Assembly: GCA_028714035.1 (NCBI GenBank)
Contig: JAQTNA010000039.1
Coordinates: forward strand, 1-37,366
Length of the DNA stretch: 37,366 nucleotides
Origin: Rhodocyclaceae bacterium
GTDB lineage: Bacteria > Pseudomonadota > Gammaproteobacteria > Burkholderiales > Rhodocyclaceae
Direction: 5' to 3'
The position numbers and the translations under genes are program-made. Positions 17,188-24,419 of this stretch are shown here, in pieces; position 1 is the first letter of the stretch; every line of letters starts with the position of its first letter. Under the pieces are notes generated by a model. It had not been told where the DNA came from. It did no database searches and saw only the letters and a list, made by a program, of their open reading frames with translations.

Positions 17188-17617
17188 GATGTGACTCCAG
17201 TTTCGACAAAGTTATGAGTTGGGGGGCGGGTATCCAGCGACGCAGGTGCGGCAGTGCCAACCGGGCAATGAGCAGGGCCGTGAAGAAGCCGGCGGTGGCG
17301 CCCAGGGCGGCCGCGCCATCGGTCCCGAAAATCTCCATGCCCAGGCCGGAACCCACCAGGAGACCCAGGGCCGGGAAGAGATAACCCAGCAACACCGTCC
17401 AGGTCATGTGGGACTCCGGCACTTCCAGCGACACCGCGTCGCCCACCCGAAGCCCCTCCGGCGCATCCACCACCATCAGGGTGGCGGACTCGCCCTTGGC
17501 AAGCCGGCCCAGGCCGCAGGTACTACCGTGGCCGCAGGAGCCGCAGCCGGAAGTCTCGACGGCTACCGTGGCGCGGCCGTCGCGCACGATCTGAACCACA
17601 CCTGGATGGGAAATCAT
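17177..17617 (-). CDS. RseC/MucC-family (SoxR-reducing) membrane protein
   Basis: This 146-aa protein has a cytoplasmic N-terminal domain with the cysteine cluster CGSCGHGSTCGLG (residues 24-36), as in RseC. Two adjoining transmembrane segments follow, MTWTVLLGYLFPALGLLVGS and GAAALGATAGFFTALLIARL. RseC-family proteins work with Rnf/Rsx complexes in redox control of SoxR. Its presence in the nifENX operon, with a rnf operon upstream, suggests service to the nif-linked Rnf complex, which is inference. It overlaps DUF269 by 11 bp. The ATG is preceded by GGGGGTCCCAAG, a weak SD. Confidence 0.88.
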   Translation of the reverse strand: MISHPGVVQIVRDGRATVAVETSGCGSCGHGSTCGLGRLAKGESATLMVVDAPEGLRVGDAVSLEVPESHMTWTVLLGYLFPALGLLVGSGLGMEIFGTDGAAALGATAGFFTALLIARLALPHLRRWIPAPQLITLSKLESHHEH

Positions 17618-17635
17618 CTTGGGACCCCCGGATGG

Positions 17636-17761
17636 AACCGCGGAGACGCAGAGGCGCAGAGGTACCCCCTCGCTTCATGGATACCACCGGTTTCACGCGA
17701 CACACCAGCCAGGAAGTTGCTTCGATTCCTGGTTTTCTCCGCGCCTCTGCGCCTCTGCGGT
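17636..17761. repeat. Inverted-repeat element (AACCGCGGAG type) between nifX and the RseC-like gene
   Basis: The ends aaccgcggagacgcagaggc and gcgcctctgcgcctctgcgg are near-perfect inverted repeats. The 70-bp interior contains a smaller imperfect dyad (ccaggaagttgcttcgattcctgg). It has the same ends as the elements at 14681 and 24245. Confidence 0.85.
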
Positions 17762-17783
17762 GAAGAAAATGCTTTTTCCGGAG

Positions 17784-18215
17784 TCATCCCTGCCACCCTT
17801 CGTTTTCCATTTGCTCGAAGCGCTCGGCGGAAGCCGATTTCGCCTGCTGGGCCAGCGCCCGGTCCACCCAGGGCAGGCCGCCCGCCTTCATGGCCGTGGA
17901 CACCTCCCGGATCAGCTCCGGGATGCCGTCGGTATCGTTCACCCGCAGGGGCTGGATGCCCTGCGCCATGAGCTGCTTGATGGCGGAGGCACCGATGGCC
18001 AGGACGAACACGGCCGCGCAGCCGGCGAGGAAATCCACCTTGGCGGCGAGCCTGGATTCGGAGTGACGCCCATCCATGGCCTCCTCCGGGAATTCACCCA
18101 CCGCCACCAGGGCGGAACGGTCTGCGCCGATGTCGTAGATCGCGAAAGCTTCCGCGGCACCGAAGTGCTGGTCCACCCGGGACCGGCTGACGGAGGCAAA
18201 GGCGACTCTGAGCAT
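17784..18215 (-). CDS. nifX: FeMo-cofactor biosynthesis protein NifX
   Basis: This 143-aa NifX comprises MLRVAFASVSRSRVDQHFGA, FAIYDIGADRSALVAVGEFP, KVDFLAGCAAVFVLAIGASA and a C-terminal extension, PWVDRALAQQAKSASAERFE. The dinitrogenase-cofactor-binding fold with the QHFG motif is clear. NifX binds NifB-co and VK-cluster intermediates and passes them to NifEN. The start at 18215 has GGAGG nine nt upstream; the ATG at 18230 is possible but lacks this spacing. It follows nifN by 16 bp. Confidence 0.94.
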   Translation of the reverse strand: MLRVAFASVSRSRVDQHFGAAEAFAIYDIGADRSALVAVGEFPEEAMDGRHSESRLAAKVDFLAGCAAVFVLAIGASAIKQLMAQGIQPLRVNDTDGIPELIREVSTAMKAGGLPWVDRALAQQAKSASAERFEQMENEGWQG

Positions 18216-18231
18216 GATGGGAGCCTCCATG

Positions 18232-19758
18232 TCAGTGGACCACACCAGCTTCAGGCGCCGCCCGCGACTCCCCGGCGCCCGGCGTGTTATTCCTGGCTTC
18301 GTCCCGGTACAGGGATTCGTAGGGTCGGATGTCATGGTGCTGGCTCAACAGGAGGTTGGCGATGTCAAACAGGGTCTGCCGGGACGCCCGGTAACCCACC
18401 CAGGGCCGGGCGTAACCGCCCACCCAGTCGTACTGCGGAAACCCCGCTCGCAGAATCGGCACCCCCAGGCGGGCGGCGGTCTGCACCCCGTGGGAATTGG
18501 CGATGAGAAGCTGGGCGTCCCTGGTACGGGCCGCCTTCTCCAGGTCGTCCAGGTCGCCCACCATCACCGTCTCCAGCGCCAGGCGCGAGAGGCTCTCGCT
18601 CCGGGCCGGCGCCACGGCGGCGACGATCTCCGCCCCCATGCCCAGGAGGAAATCCGTGAGCATGAAGAGCAGGTCCGGGTCGGCGGCGATGGCGATCCGC
18701 GTAAAACCCAGCATGAAGTGGCTATCCACCATGGCATCCTGCAACTGGGCGCGCTGGCGCTCGATCCTGTCCGGCACCTTGTGTCCGGAAATGGTCGCCA
18801 GAGCCTGGGTGAAGGCATCACAGGCGGTGAGGCCCATGAGGGAATCGAAACGGTAATCCGGCACCCCGGTACGCGTCGCCAGCAGGTCGGCGGCCTTGTA
18901 GAGAGAGGGTCCGATGACCAGGGTCGCCACCGACTCACCCATGCTCAGGATCCCGTCCATCTTCGTGCCGCCCAGGGTCAGGGGCGAGAACTCGGCCTCC
19001 ACCAAGTGGCCATCCAGGGAATCGCCAATGTCCGGCAGCATCACCGGCCACAAGCCAAAGGCCTCGATCCACTCCTTGACGGCCTCGACGTCCCCCGGCG
19101 TGAGGTGGCTACCCGCCAGCACATTTACCTGTTGCGGGCGCTGCCCGGCCATCCCGGTAGCAGTCGCGTAGCGACTCACGACGCTCCCCTCGCCCGCTCG
19201 CGGGAGAGGGGTTGGGGGTGAGGGAAGACGGGCATGGTGGTCATCTTGTGTCGTCTGTACCTCCTTGCCCGTCCGGCTCTCCGGCACCAGGCACTCAATG
19301 ATCGCTTCCACCGCCAGGGCGTAGCCGGTCTCCATGCATCCCAGGTAGTCCGGGGTATTCACCGGCACCACCGCCACGGCATCGAACTCCGGGTAAGCCG
19401 CGCGGAACTCCTTCACCGCTCGGCGGATGTCCGTGCCCTGAGTCTCGGACAGGCCGGTAGTGACCACGCCTATGAGATCCGGCTTGTTCTTCTCGCAAAG
19501 CGTCCTGAGCGCCTCGATCACGTTCTCGTCCGCCCCCATGACGGTGGACACCTGATCCATGGCGGTGGTCTGGAGCGGAATGGGCTCCCGGAAGTGGCGC
19601 ACGAAGAACACCTTGCCGAAGGCGGTGCAGCCTTGCGACCCATGCATGAGCGGCACGGCCCGGTTGATGCCGAGGAAAGCGAGCGACGCGCCTAGGGTCT
19701 GGCTCACCTTGAGCGGATTGACCGTGAGCGCCTTGGTGGACTTGATGATTTCGGCCAT
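18232..19758 (-). CDS. nifN: FeMo-cofactor scaffold subunit NifN, with repeat-derived insertion
   Basis: NifN, partner of NifE in the scaffold on which NifB-co is matured. Recognisable segments are [38 protein letters not shown] with the cluster cysteine C44, [14 protein letters not shown], and [17 protein letters not shown]. At 508 aa it is longer than the usual 430-460. Residues about 178-198 ([20 protein letters not shown]) are the translation of a genomic repeat, kept in frame. The C-terminal tail after [10 protein letters not shown] also looks non-conserved. The start follows AGGAGCC in ttgaggagccaaaatg, 9 bp after nifE. Confidence 0.96.
   Translation of the reverse strand: MAEIIKSTKALTVNPLKVSQTLGASLAFLGINRAVPLMHGSQGCTAFGKVFFVRHFREPIPLQTTAMDQVSTVMGADENVIEALRTLCEKNKPDLIGVVTTGLSETQGTDIRRAVKEFRAAYPEFDAVAVVPVNTPDYLGCMETGYALAVEAIIECLVPESRTGKEVQTTQDDHHARLPSPPTPLPRAGEGSVVSRYATATGMAGQRPQQVNVLAGSHLTPGDVEAVKEWIEAFGLWPVMLPDIGDSLDGHLVEAEFSPLTLGGTKMDGILSMGESVATLVIGPSLYKAADLLATRTGVPDYRFDSLMGLTACDAFTQALATISGHKVPDRIERQRAQLQDAMVDSHFMLGFTRIAIAADPDLLFMLTDFLLGMGAEIVAAVAPARSESLSRLALETVMVGDLDDLEKAARTRDAQLLIANSHGVQTAARLGVPILRAGFPQYDWVGGYARPWVGYRASRQTLFDIANLLLSQHHDIRPYESLYRDEARNNTPGAGESRAAPEAGVVH
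19185..19223. repeat. Intragenic repeat (CCCTCGCCC-CTCGCGGG type) inside nifN
   Basis: The sequence CCCCTCGCCCGCTCGCGGG followed by agaggggttgggggtgaggg is the same kind of repeat found intergenically at 22354 and 33515. It lies inside the nifN frame and codes for a Pro/Gly-rich loop without disrupting the frame. Confidence 0.85.
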
Positions 19759-19767
19759 TTTGGCTCC

Positions 19768-21165
19768 TCAAGCGTTTGCAACAGCGGCGACGATGTTTGC
19801 CGCCCAGGGCGCGGGGGCCCTCACGGCCTGCCACACCGGGCTTTCCATGGTCAGGGCGAGTTGCTTGGCCAGTTCCGCCATGCCGGCATAGCCCGCGTAG
19901 CCGAATTCCCGTTCCTGGTTGATGTCGAGGAAGGGGATGCGCGCCTTCAAGGCGGTGTAGAGGTTCCTCCCGCCAGCAATCAGGATGTCGGCCTTGTAAT
20001 CCTTGTAGGTGGACAGAAGCGCCTTGGGACTGCCATCCTCGATCATCCTGGCGTCATTGCCCATGATCTCCCGAATGCGCGCCTTGTCCTCCTCGGTGGA
20101 TTTTTTCGTCCCCGTGGCCACCACCTTCATGCCCAGGTCTTGCAGGGCGGAGACGATGGACCAGGACTTCACGCCGCCGGTATAGAGCAGGACGCGCTTG
20201 TCCTTGAGGCGCGCGCGCCAGGGCTCCAGGGCGGCGTCGGCCTTGGCTTCCTCCCGGGCGATGAGAGCCTCGGTACGGGCGGTGAGGTCCGCGTCGTTCA
20301 GGAGCCGGGCGAAGTCCCTGAGCGCCGCCGACATGTCCGCCACGCCGTAGAAGCTGCCCTCGAAGTAGGGAATGCCGAACTTTTCCTTCATCTTCCTCGC
20401 CACGTTCAGGAGCGCCTTGGCACACACCACCATGGTCGCCTCGGCCCGGTGCATGGTCTGCACCTCCCGGAATCGGGCATCGCCGGACAGGGTGCCCAGA
20501 ACTCGCAGGCCCAGTTCATCCAGGAGCGGCGCCACGTGCCAGAACTCCCCGGCGATGTTGTATTCCCCGATGAGGGCGATGTCGTGGGTGCGGATGCCCG
20601 CCGGGTGGGGACGGGCCGGCTCCGGCTCCCTTGTGCCGATCACGTGCTTGAACATGGCCTCGCCGCCCAAGCGGTTACCCAGGTTCTTGGTGCCGTAGAA
20701 GCCGGCCGCGTCCACCGGCACCACGGGCACGCCCCAGCGCTCGGAGGCCGCCTTGCACACGGCGCCCACGTCGTCGCCGATGAGCGCCGTGACGCAGGTG
20801 TTGTACACGAACACCGCCGCCGGCTGGTAGTCCTCCACCGCCTGCTTGATGGCATGAAACAGGCGCTTCTCGGCCCGGCCCATGACCACGTCGGTTTCCG
20901 ACAAGTCGGTGGTCATGCCGGTGCGGTACAGGGTGACCCCCGAGGAACGGGTGCCCCGGTTGTCCCAGCTCGATCCGGCGCAGCCTATGGGGCCATGCAC
21001 GATGTGGGCCACGTCGGCGATGGGCAAAAGCGCGATCTGGGCGCCGTCAAACGAGCAGCCGCCGGCGGTGGCACCCGGCTTGGGCCGGGCACAGCCGGAC
21101 TTCTCCTTCTCGTTATGGCTGCACGCCGGTTCATCCAACAGGGCCTTGATTTCGCTGGTCTTCAT
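19768..21165 (-). CDS. nifE: FeMo-cofactor scaffold subunit NifE
   Basis: This 465-aa NifE includes [60 protein letters not shown] and [20 protein letters not shown]. The tail [20 protein letters not shown] is a NifE hallmark in place of the NifD cofactor histidine region. Cluster-binding cysteines corresponding to the NifD P-cluster set are visible. It is the first gene of the nifENX operon. The start ATG at 21165 has GGGAGGCAGTC upstream and lies 31 bp after the sigma-54 promoter. No in-frame repeat insertion, unlike nifN. Confidence 0.97.
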   Translation of the reverse strand: MKTSEIKALLDEPACSHNEKEKSGCARPKPGATAGGCSFDGAQIALLPIADVAHIVHGPIGCAGSSWDNRGTRSSGVTLYRTGMTTDLSETDVVMGRAEKRLFHAIKQAVEDYQPAAVFVYNTCVTALIGDDVGAVCKAASERWGVPVVPVDAAGFYGTKNLGNRLGGEAMFKHVIGTREPEPARPHPAGIRTHDIALIGEYNIAGEFWHVAPLLDELGLRVLGTLSGDARFREVQTMHRAEATMVVCAKALLNVARKMKEKFGIPYFEGSFYGVADMSAALRDFARLLNDADLTARTEALIAREEAKADAALEPWRARLKDKRVLLYTGGVKSWSIVSALQDLGMKVVATGTKKSTEEDKARIREIMGNDARMIEDGSPKALLSTYKDYKADILIAGGRNLYTALKARIPFLDINQEREFGYAGYAGMAELAKQLALTMESPVWQAVRAPAPWAANIVAAVANA

Positions 21166-21195
21166 GACTGCCTCCCGAGAGTTGCATCATTCCTA

Positions 21196-21210
21196 GCAAT
21201 TCCGGGGCCA
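21196..21210 (-). promoter_or_regulatory. sigma-54 promoter of nifENX
   Basis: The minus strand reads TGGCCCCGGAATTGC, with correct GG-GC spacing and the consensus TTGC. The predicted transcript start is near 21185, 20 nt before the nifE ATG. Confidence 0.82.
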
Positions 21211-21248
21211 GCATGCAGGACGTTGTTTCCAAAGGACAAAACAAAAAT

Positions 21249-21276
21249 GGCCGTTGTCGTGTTTGCGACAACGGCC
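21249..21276. promoter_or_regulatory. NifA site in a palindrome, for nifENX
   Basis: TGTCGTGTTTGCGACA (21255-21270) fits TGT-N10-ACA. The dyad extends to GGCCGTTGTCG/CGACAACGGCC. It is centred about 53 bp upstream of the -24 element. The core is the exact reverse complement of the site upstream of rnfA (27185). Confidence 0.9.
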
Positions 21277-21299
21277 CCGGAGCAAAGGTCGGACACCCG

Positions 21300-21575
21300 T
21301 CAGGCGTCATCATCCTCCATGTCCTTGCGCGACACGGTGGCGGGATCGGCGATGATGCCGCGGTAGATCTCCACCCGGTCGCCGGGCTTCAGCGCCGCAT
21401 CCAGTTTCACCAGTCGGCCGAACACGCCCACCTTCTGGCTGACGAGATCAATGTGGGGAAACTGCTTCAGGATGCCGGAACGGGCTATGGCCTCCATGGC
21501 CGTGCTGCCGTCCGGCACCTCGATGTTGAGCCAGATCTGCTGATTGGGCTCGGAATAGACGACTCCGACTTGCAT
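21300..21575 (-). CDS. rnfH: RnfH family protein
   Basis: The 91-aa product, MQVGVVYSEPNQQIWLNIEV..., is a ubiquitin-like beta-grasp protein of the RnfH family (VFGRLVKLDAALKPGDRVEI-YR). It is encoded at the end of rnf operons and its role is unknown. The start at 21575 is preferred; the frame to 21614 would begin in the repeat. GGAGAATCCCC lies upstream of the ATG. It ends 24 bp before the nifE NifA-site palindrome, which may double as its 3' hairpin. Confidence 0.88.
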   Translation of the reverse strand: MQVGVVYSEPNQQIWLNIEVPDGSTAMEAIARSGILKQFPHIDLVSQKVGVFGRLVKLDAALKPGDRVEIYRGIIADPATVSRKDMEDDDA

Positions 21576-21593
21576 GGGGATTCTCCTGGACGA

Positions 21594-21650
21594 TGTAGGG
21601 GCGAACTTGTTCACCCGGGAATCTTGGGGCGAATGGATTCGCCCCTACAC
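21594..21650. repeat. Inverted repeat (GTAGGGGCGAA) between rnfE and rnfH
   Basis: TGTAGGGGCGAACTTGTTCA on one side and GAATGGATTCGCCCCTACA on the other form a long imperfect hairpin. The rnfE stop codon (CTA at 21645-21647 on the plus strand) lies within the right arm, so RnfE ends inside the repeat. Confidence 0.85.
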
Positions 21651-22328
21651 GGTGCAACAGGCGGGGCCGTCAGCCACCGGCACCGGGCGACCGGCCTGAC
21701 GGCGCTCCCACCACTGCTTGGCCGCGAGCAGCAAGCCCAGGACGGCGAAGCCTCCCGGCGGCAGGATCATGAGCAGCGCACCGCCGTAGTTCTTGATGGC
21801 CTGGATTTCCATGAAGGAAAACGCCGGCCCCAGGAGCAGGCTGGCCTGGGAGAACAGGGTGCCGGCGCCGATCAGTTCCCGCACCAGGCCGATGACGGTG
21901 AGCGCCAGGGTGAAGCCCAGGCCCATGGCCAGGCCGTCCAGGGCCGAGGCCACGATGGGCCGTTTGGCGGCGAAGGCTTCCGCGCGGCCCAGCACGGCGC
22001 AGTTGGCCACGATCAGGGCGATGTACATGCCCAAGACCTTGTACAGGTCGTGCATCCAGGCGTTCAGGGAGAGGTCCACCAGGGTCACCAGGGCGGCGAT
22101 GAGTACGATGTACACGGGAATGCGCACCTGCACGCTCACCACGTTTCTCACGCTGGATACCAGGGCGTTGGAGACCACCAGCACGGCGGTCGTGGCCAGG
22201 CCCATCCCCAAGCCGTTGGTGCCGCTGGTGGTCACCGCCATGGTGGGGCACATGCCCAGGATCTGGGCAAAGACCACGTTGTTGCGCCACAGGCCATCGG
22301 CCCAGATGTCACGGGTTTCCTGGTTCAT
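21645..22328 (-). CDS. rnfE: Rnf electron transport complex subunit RnfE
   Basis: This is a 227-aa integral membrane protein of the RnfA/RnfE (NqrD/E) family. It starts MNQETRDIWADGLWRNNVVF, with cluster-binding cysteine regions FAQILGMCPTMAVT and VANCAVLGRAEAFA, and about six hydrophobic helices. It forms the membrane core of Rnf with RnfA and RnfD. The start at 22328 is chosen; the longer frame (to 22478) translates a repeat. The C-terminus ...GPACCTV ends in the downstream repeat. It is co-transcribed from rnfA. Confidence 0.94.
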   Translation of the reverse strand: MNQETRDIWADGLWRNNVVFAQILGMCPTMAVTTSGTNGLGMGLATTAVLVVSNALVSSVRNVVSVQVRIPVYIVLIAALVTLVDLSLNAWMHDLYKVLGMYIALIVANCAVLGRAEAFAAKRPIVASALDGLAMGLGFTLALTVIGLVRELIGAGTLFSQASLLLGPAFSFMEIQAIKNYGGALLMILPPGGFAVLGLLLAAKQWWERRQAGRPVPVADGPACCTV

Positions 22329-22353
22329 ATTGATACTCCTGGCAATGGATAGC

Positions 22354-22521
22354 AGTTCCCTCGCCCCGCTTGCGGGGGCAAGACAGGGAATTCGGCGAGC
22401 ACTGCTCGCCGCCTGTCTTGCGACGAAGCAATGCGAAGGCTCCGGGTTGGGGCGAGGGGCCGCGCCCGCCGCCAACACCCCTCACCCCGGCCCTCTCCCC
22501 CCTTCGGGGGGCGAGGGAGTA
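22354..22521. repeat. Composite repeat between rnfG and rnfE
   Basis: The outer arms ccctcgccccgcttgcgggg and ccctcaccccggccctctcc/ggggggcgagggag resemble the repeat at 33515. A second inverted repeat is nested inside: gcaagacagg...cggcgagcactgctcgccg...cctgtcttgc. The right end overlaps the last codons of rnfG. Confidence 0.82.
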
Positions 22522-23129
22522 GCGGCATAGATTTCCTGTTGGTGGTCCCGGTAGAACTCCAGGCCTTCCCGTACCGCCTTCACCACCGCCCGCGGCGTGA
22601 TGGTGGCGCCGGCAAACTGATCGAAGATGCCGCCGTCCTTCTTCACGGCGAATCGTTCGACGGACGGATTGCCCAGGGACTTGCCGTCGAAACCTAAAAT
22701 CCACTTGCCCTTGGCGATCTCGATCTTGTCCCCCAGGCCCGGCGTCTCCATGTGCTTGATGACCCGCACCCCCAGGATGGCGCCTTGCCGGTCCACCCCC
22801 AGGAGGGCCACCACGTCGCCGGCATAACCCCGGCTCGCCACCTGGAACACCGCCCCCTTCGGCTCGGCGCCGAGGCGCGCCCGGTACACCTTGACCTCGC
22901 TGCCGTCCGCCTTCTTCAAGCTCACGGTGTCCTTCAGCAGATCGTTGTCGGCGAAGCCGTCCGGCAGCACCTGTTTCAGGGAGGCCTGCAAGTCCCGGGC
23001 CTCCGCCGCCTCGATGTCGTGATGGGTGAAGTAGTCGGCCGTGGCGAGCGCCCCGCTGGCCCCCAGGCCCACCAGGCCCAGCAGTACCCCGTGGTAGGCC
23101 AGTTTCTCGCGCAGTTTGTCCAGGTTCAT
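22482..23129 (-). CDS. rnfG: Rnf complex FMN-binding subunit RnfG, tail formed by a repeat
   Basis: The 215-aa protein has one N-terminal transmembrane helix (YHGVLLGLVGLGASGALATA) and a periplasmic FMN-binding domain. The flavinylation motif is AGATITPRAVV near residue 180-190, where Thr carries covalent FMN. RVIKHMETPGLGDKIEI is also typical. The last dozen residues (TPSPPEGGRGPG) are encoded by the repeat at 22354, so the native C-terminus has been replaced or extended. It overlaps rnfD by 4 bp. Confidence 0.93.
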   Translation of the reverse strand: MNLDKLREKLAYHGVLLGLVGLGASGALATADYFTHHDIEAAEARDLQASLKQVLPDGFADNDLLKDTVSLKKADGSEVKVYRARLGAEPKGAVFQVASRGYAGDVVALLGVDRQGAILGVRVIKHMETPGLGDKIEIAKGKWILGFDGKSLGNPSVERFAVKKDGGIFDQFAGATITPRAVVKAVREGLEFYRDHQQEIYAATPSPPEGGRGPG

Positions 23130-24226
23130 GATTTGATCTCCAGCGGGCGCCCGCGGCGATCCCGGCCCAGGATGCGGGGCGGGGTGAAGCGGTCAATCAC
23201 GGGCGAGAGCGTGTTCATCAGCAGCACGGCGAAGGCGACGCCTTCCGGGTAGCCACCCCAGGTACGGATGACATAGGTCATGAAGCCCACGCCGGCGCCG
23301 AAGATCAGCTTGCCGGGTCCGGTGGAGGGCGAGGTAACGTAGTCGGTGGCGATGAAGAAGGCGCCCAGCATGACGCCGCCGGAGAGCAGGTGGCTCGCCA
23401 CATCCAGATAGCGTACGGGATTCACCGAGTGGCCAATGGCGGCCGGGATGACGACGCCCAGCAGCATGGCGACCGGAACATGCCAGGAGATGACGCGCAG
23501 CCAGAGCATGGCCAGACCGCCCAAGGCGATGAGGAGCGACGCGCTTTCCCCCAGGCTGCCGGCCCGGTTTCCGATCCAGGACACCACCGTCCCGCCGTGG
23601 GCCGCCCCCAGGGAGTGCAGCAGGTCCACGCCCCGGGACAACTCGGTCTTGGTGTAGCCCAGGAGCGAGGCGCTGGTCACCGCGTCCGGAATGGGCGCCG
23701 CCCCGAGAATGACGTGCAAGCTGTCCAGGAAGCCGGGCGCTCCGGCGGAAAAGAGGGGCAGCGGCGCGACCCACAGCGTCAGGGGAACGGGAAAGGACAC
23801 CAGGAGTGCCACCCGGGCCACCATCGCCGGGTTGAACACGTTCTGCCCCAGGCCACCGAACATCTGCTTGGCGAAGACGATGGCGATGAAGCTGCCAATG
23901 AGGGCCACCCACCAGGGTGCCCAGGGCGGCAGGGTCAAGGCCAGCAGCCAGCCGGTGAGCACGGCGGAACCGTCCAGCAGGTGGCGTTTCGCCGGCTGGC
24001 CCGATAGGCGCAGTGACAAGCCCTCCCACATCAGGCAGAAACCCACGGTGAGCGCCCACAGGATGATGGCCGGCCAGCCGTAGAGCCAGAAGCCGTAGAG
24101 GGTGGCCGGCACCAAGGCCAGCTGCACGAGGTGCATGGTGCGACTGACCGCCCCCCCGCCGTGGGCGTGGGGCGCCACGGCGGGGGCCATCGTGGGCGCC
24201 GTGATCTGGGCGATGTTCTGGCTCAT
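23126..24226 (-). CDS. rnfD: Rnf electron transport complex subunit RnfD
   Basis: This 366-aa protein has about nine or ten transmembrane helices (NqrB/RnfD family). Segments include LTGWLLALTLPPWAPWWVAL, GGLGQNVFNPAMVARVALLV, FFIATDYVTSPSTGPGKLIF and GYPEGVAFAVLLMN. The segment where RnfD carries covalent FMN reads PDAVTSASLLGYT, with Ser where SAT-type Thr is expected. The ATG lies 16 bp from a 153-bp repeat element that separates it from rnfC. AGGTTTCCAACATG gives a moderate ribosome site. It overlaps rnfG by 4 bp. Confidence 0.94.
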   Translation of the reverse strand: MSQNIAQITAPTMAPAVAPHAHGGGAVSRTMHLVQLALVPATLYGFWLYGWPAIILWALTVGFCLMWEGLSLRLSGQPAKRHLLDGSAVLTGWLLALTLPPWAPWWVALIGSFIAIVFAKQMFGGLGQNVFNPAMVARVALLVSFPVPLTLWVAPLPLFSAGAPGFLDSLHVILGAAPIPDAVTSASLLGYTKTELSRGVDLLHSLGAAHGGTVVSWIGNRAGSLGESASLLIALGGLAMLWLRVISWHVPVAMLLGVVIPAAIGHSVNPVRYLDVASHLLSGGVMLGAFFIATDYVTSPSTGPGKLIFGAGVGFMTYVIRTWGGYPEGVAFAVLLMNTLSPVIDRFTPPRILGRDRRGRPLEIKS

Positions 24227-24244
24227 GTTGGAAACCTCGATTTG

Positions 24245-24397
24245 AACCGCAGAGACGCAGAGGCGCAGAGATTTGTAGGAGCGAGCTTGCTCGCGAAATG
24301 AACGGCAGTGCGCGGCAGAGTCGCCGAATCGCCAGCAAGCTGGCTCCTACAGAGATGCCCCCAAAAGGTTTTCTCTGCGCCTCTGCGCCTCTGCGGT
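24245..24397. repeat. Inverted-repeat element (AACCGCAGAG type) with nested GTAGGAGCGAG repeat, between rnfC and rnfD
   Basis: The ends aaccgcagagacgcagaggc and gcgcctctgcgcctctgcgg are inverted repeats, as at 14681 and 17636. Nested inside is a different REP pair, TTGTAGGAGCGAGCTTGCTC and AGCAAGCTGGCTCCTACAG. The element fills the rnfC-rnfD gap. Confidence 0.87.
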
Positions 24398-24419
24398 GAA
24401 TGAAATACTTCTTCCAGGC

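Noticed and set aside
14681-24397. Insertion sequences at the AACCGCAGAG elements
   Set aside because: No transposase ORF lies inside; the elements are only 126-153 bp. They were recorded as repeats, not as IS elements.
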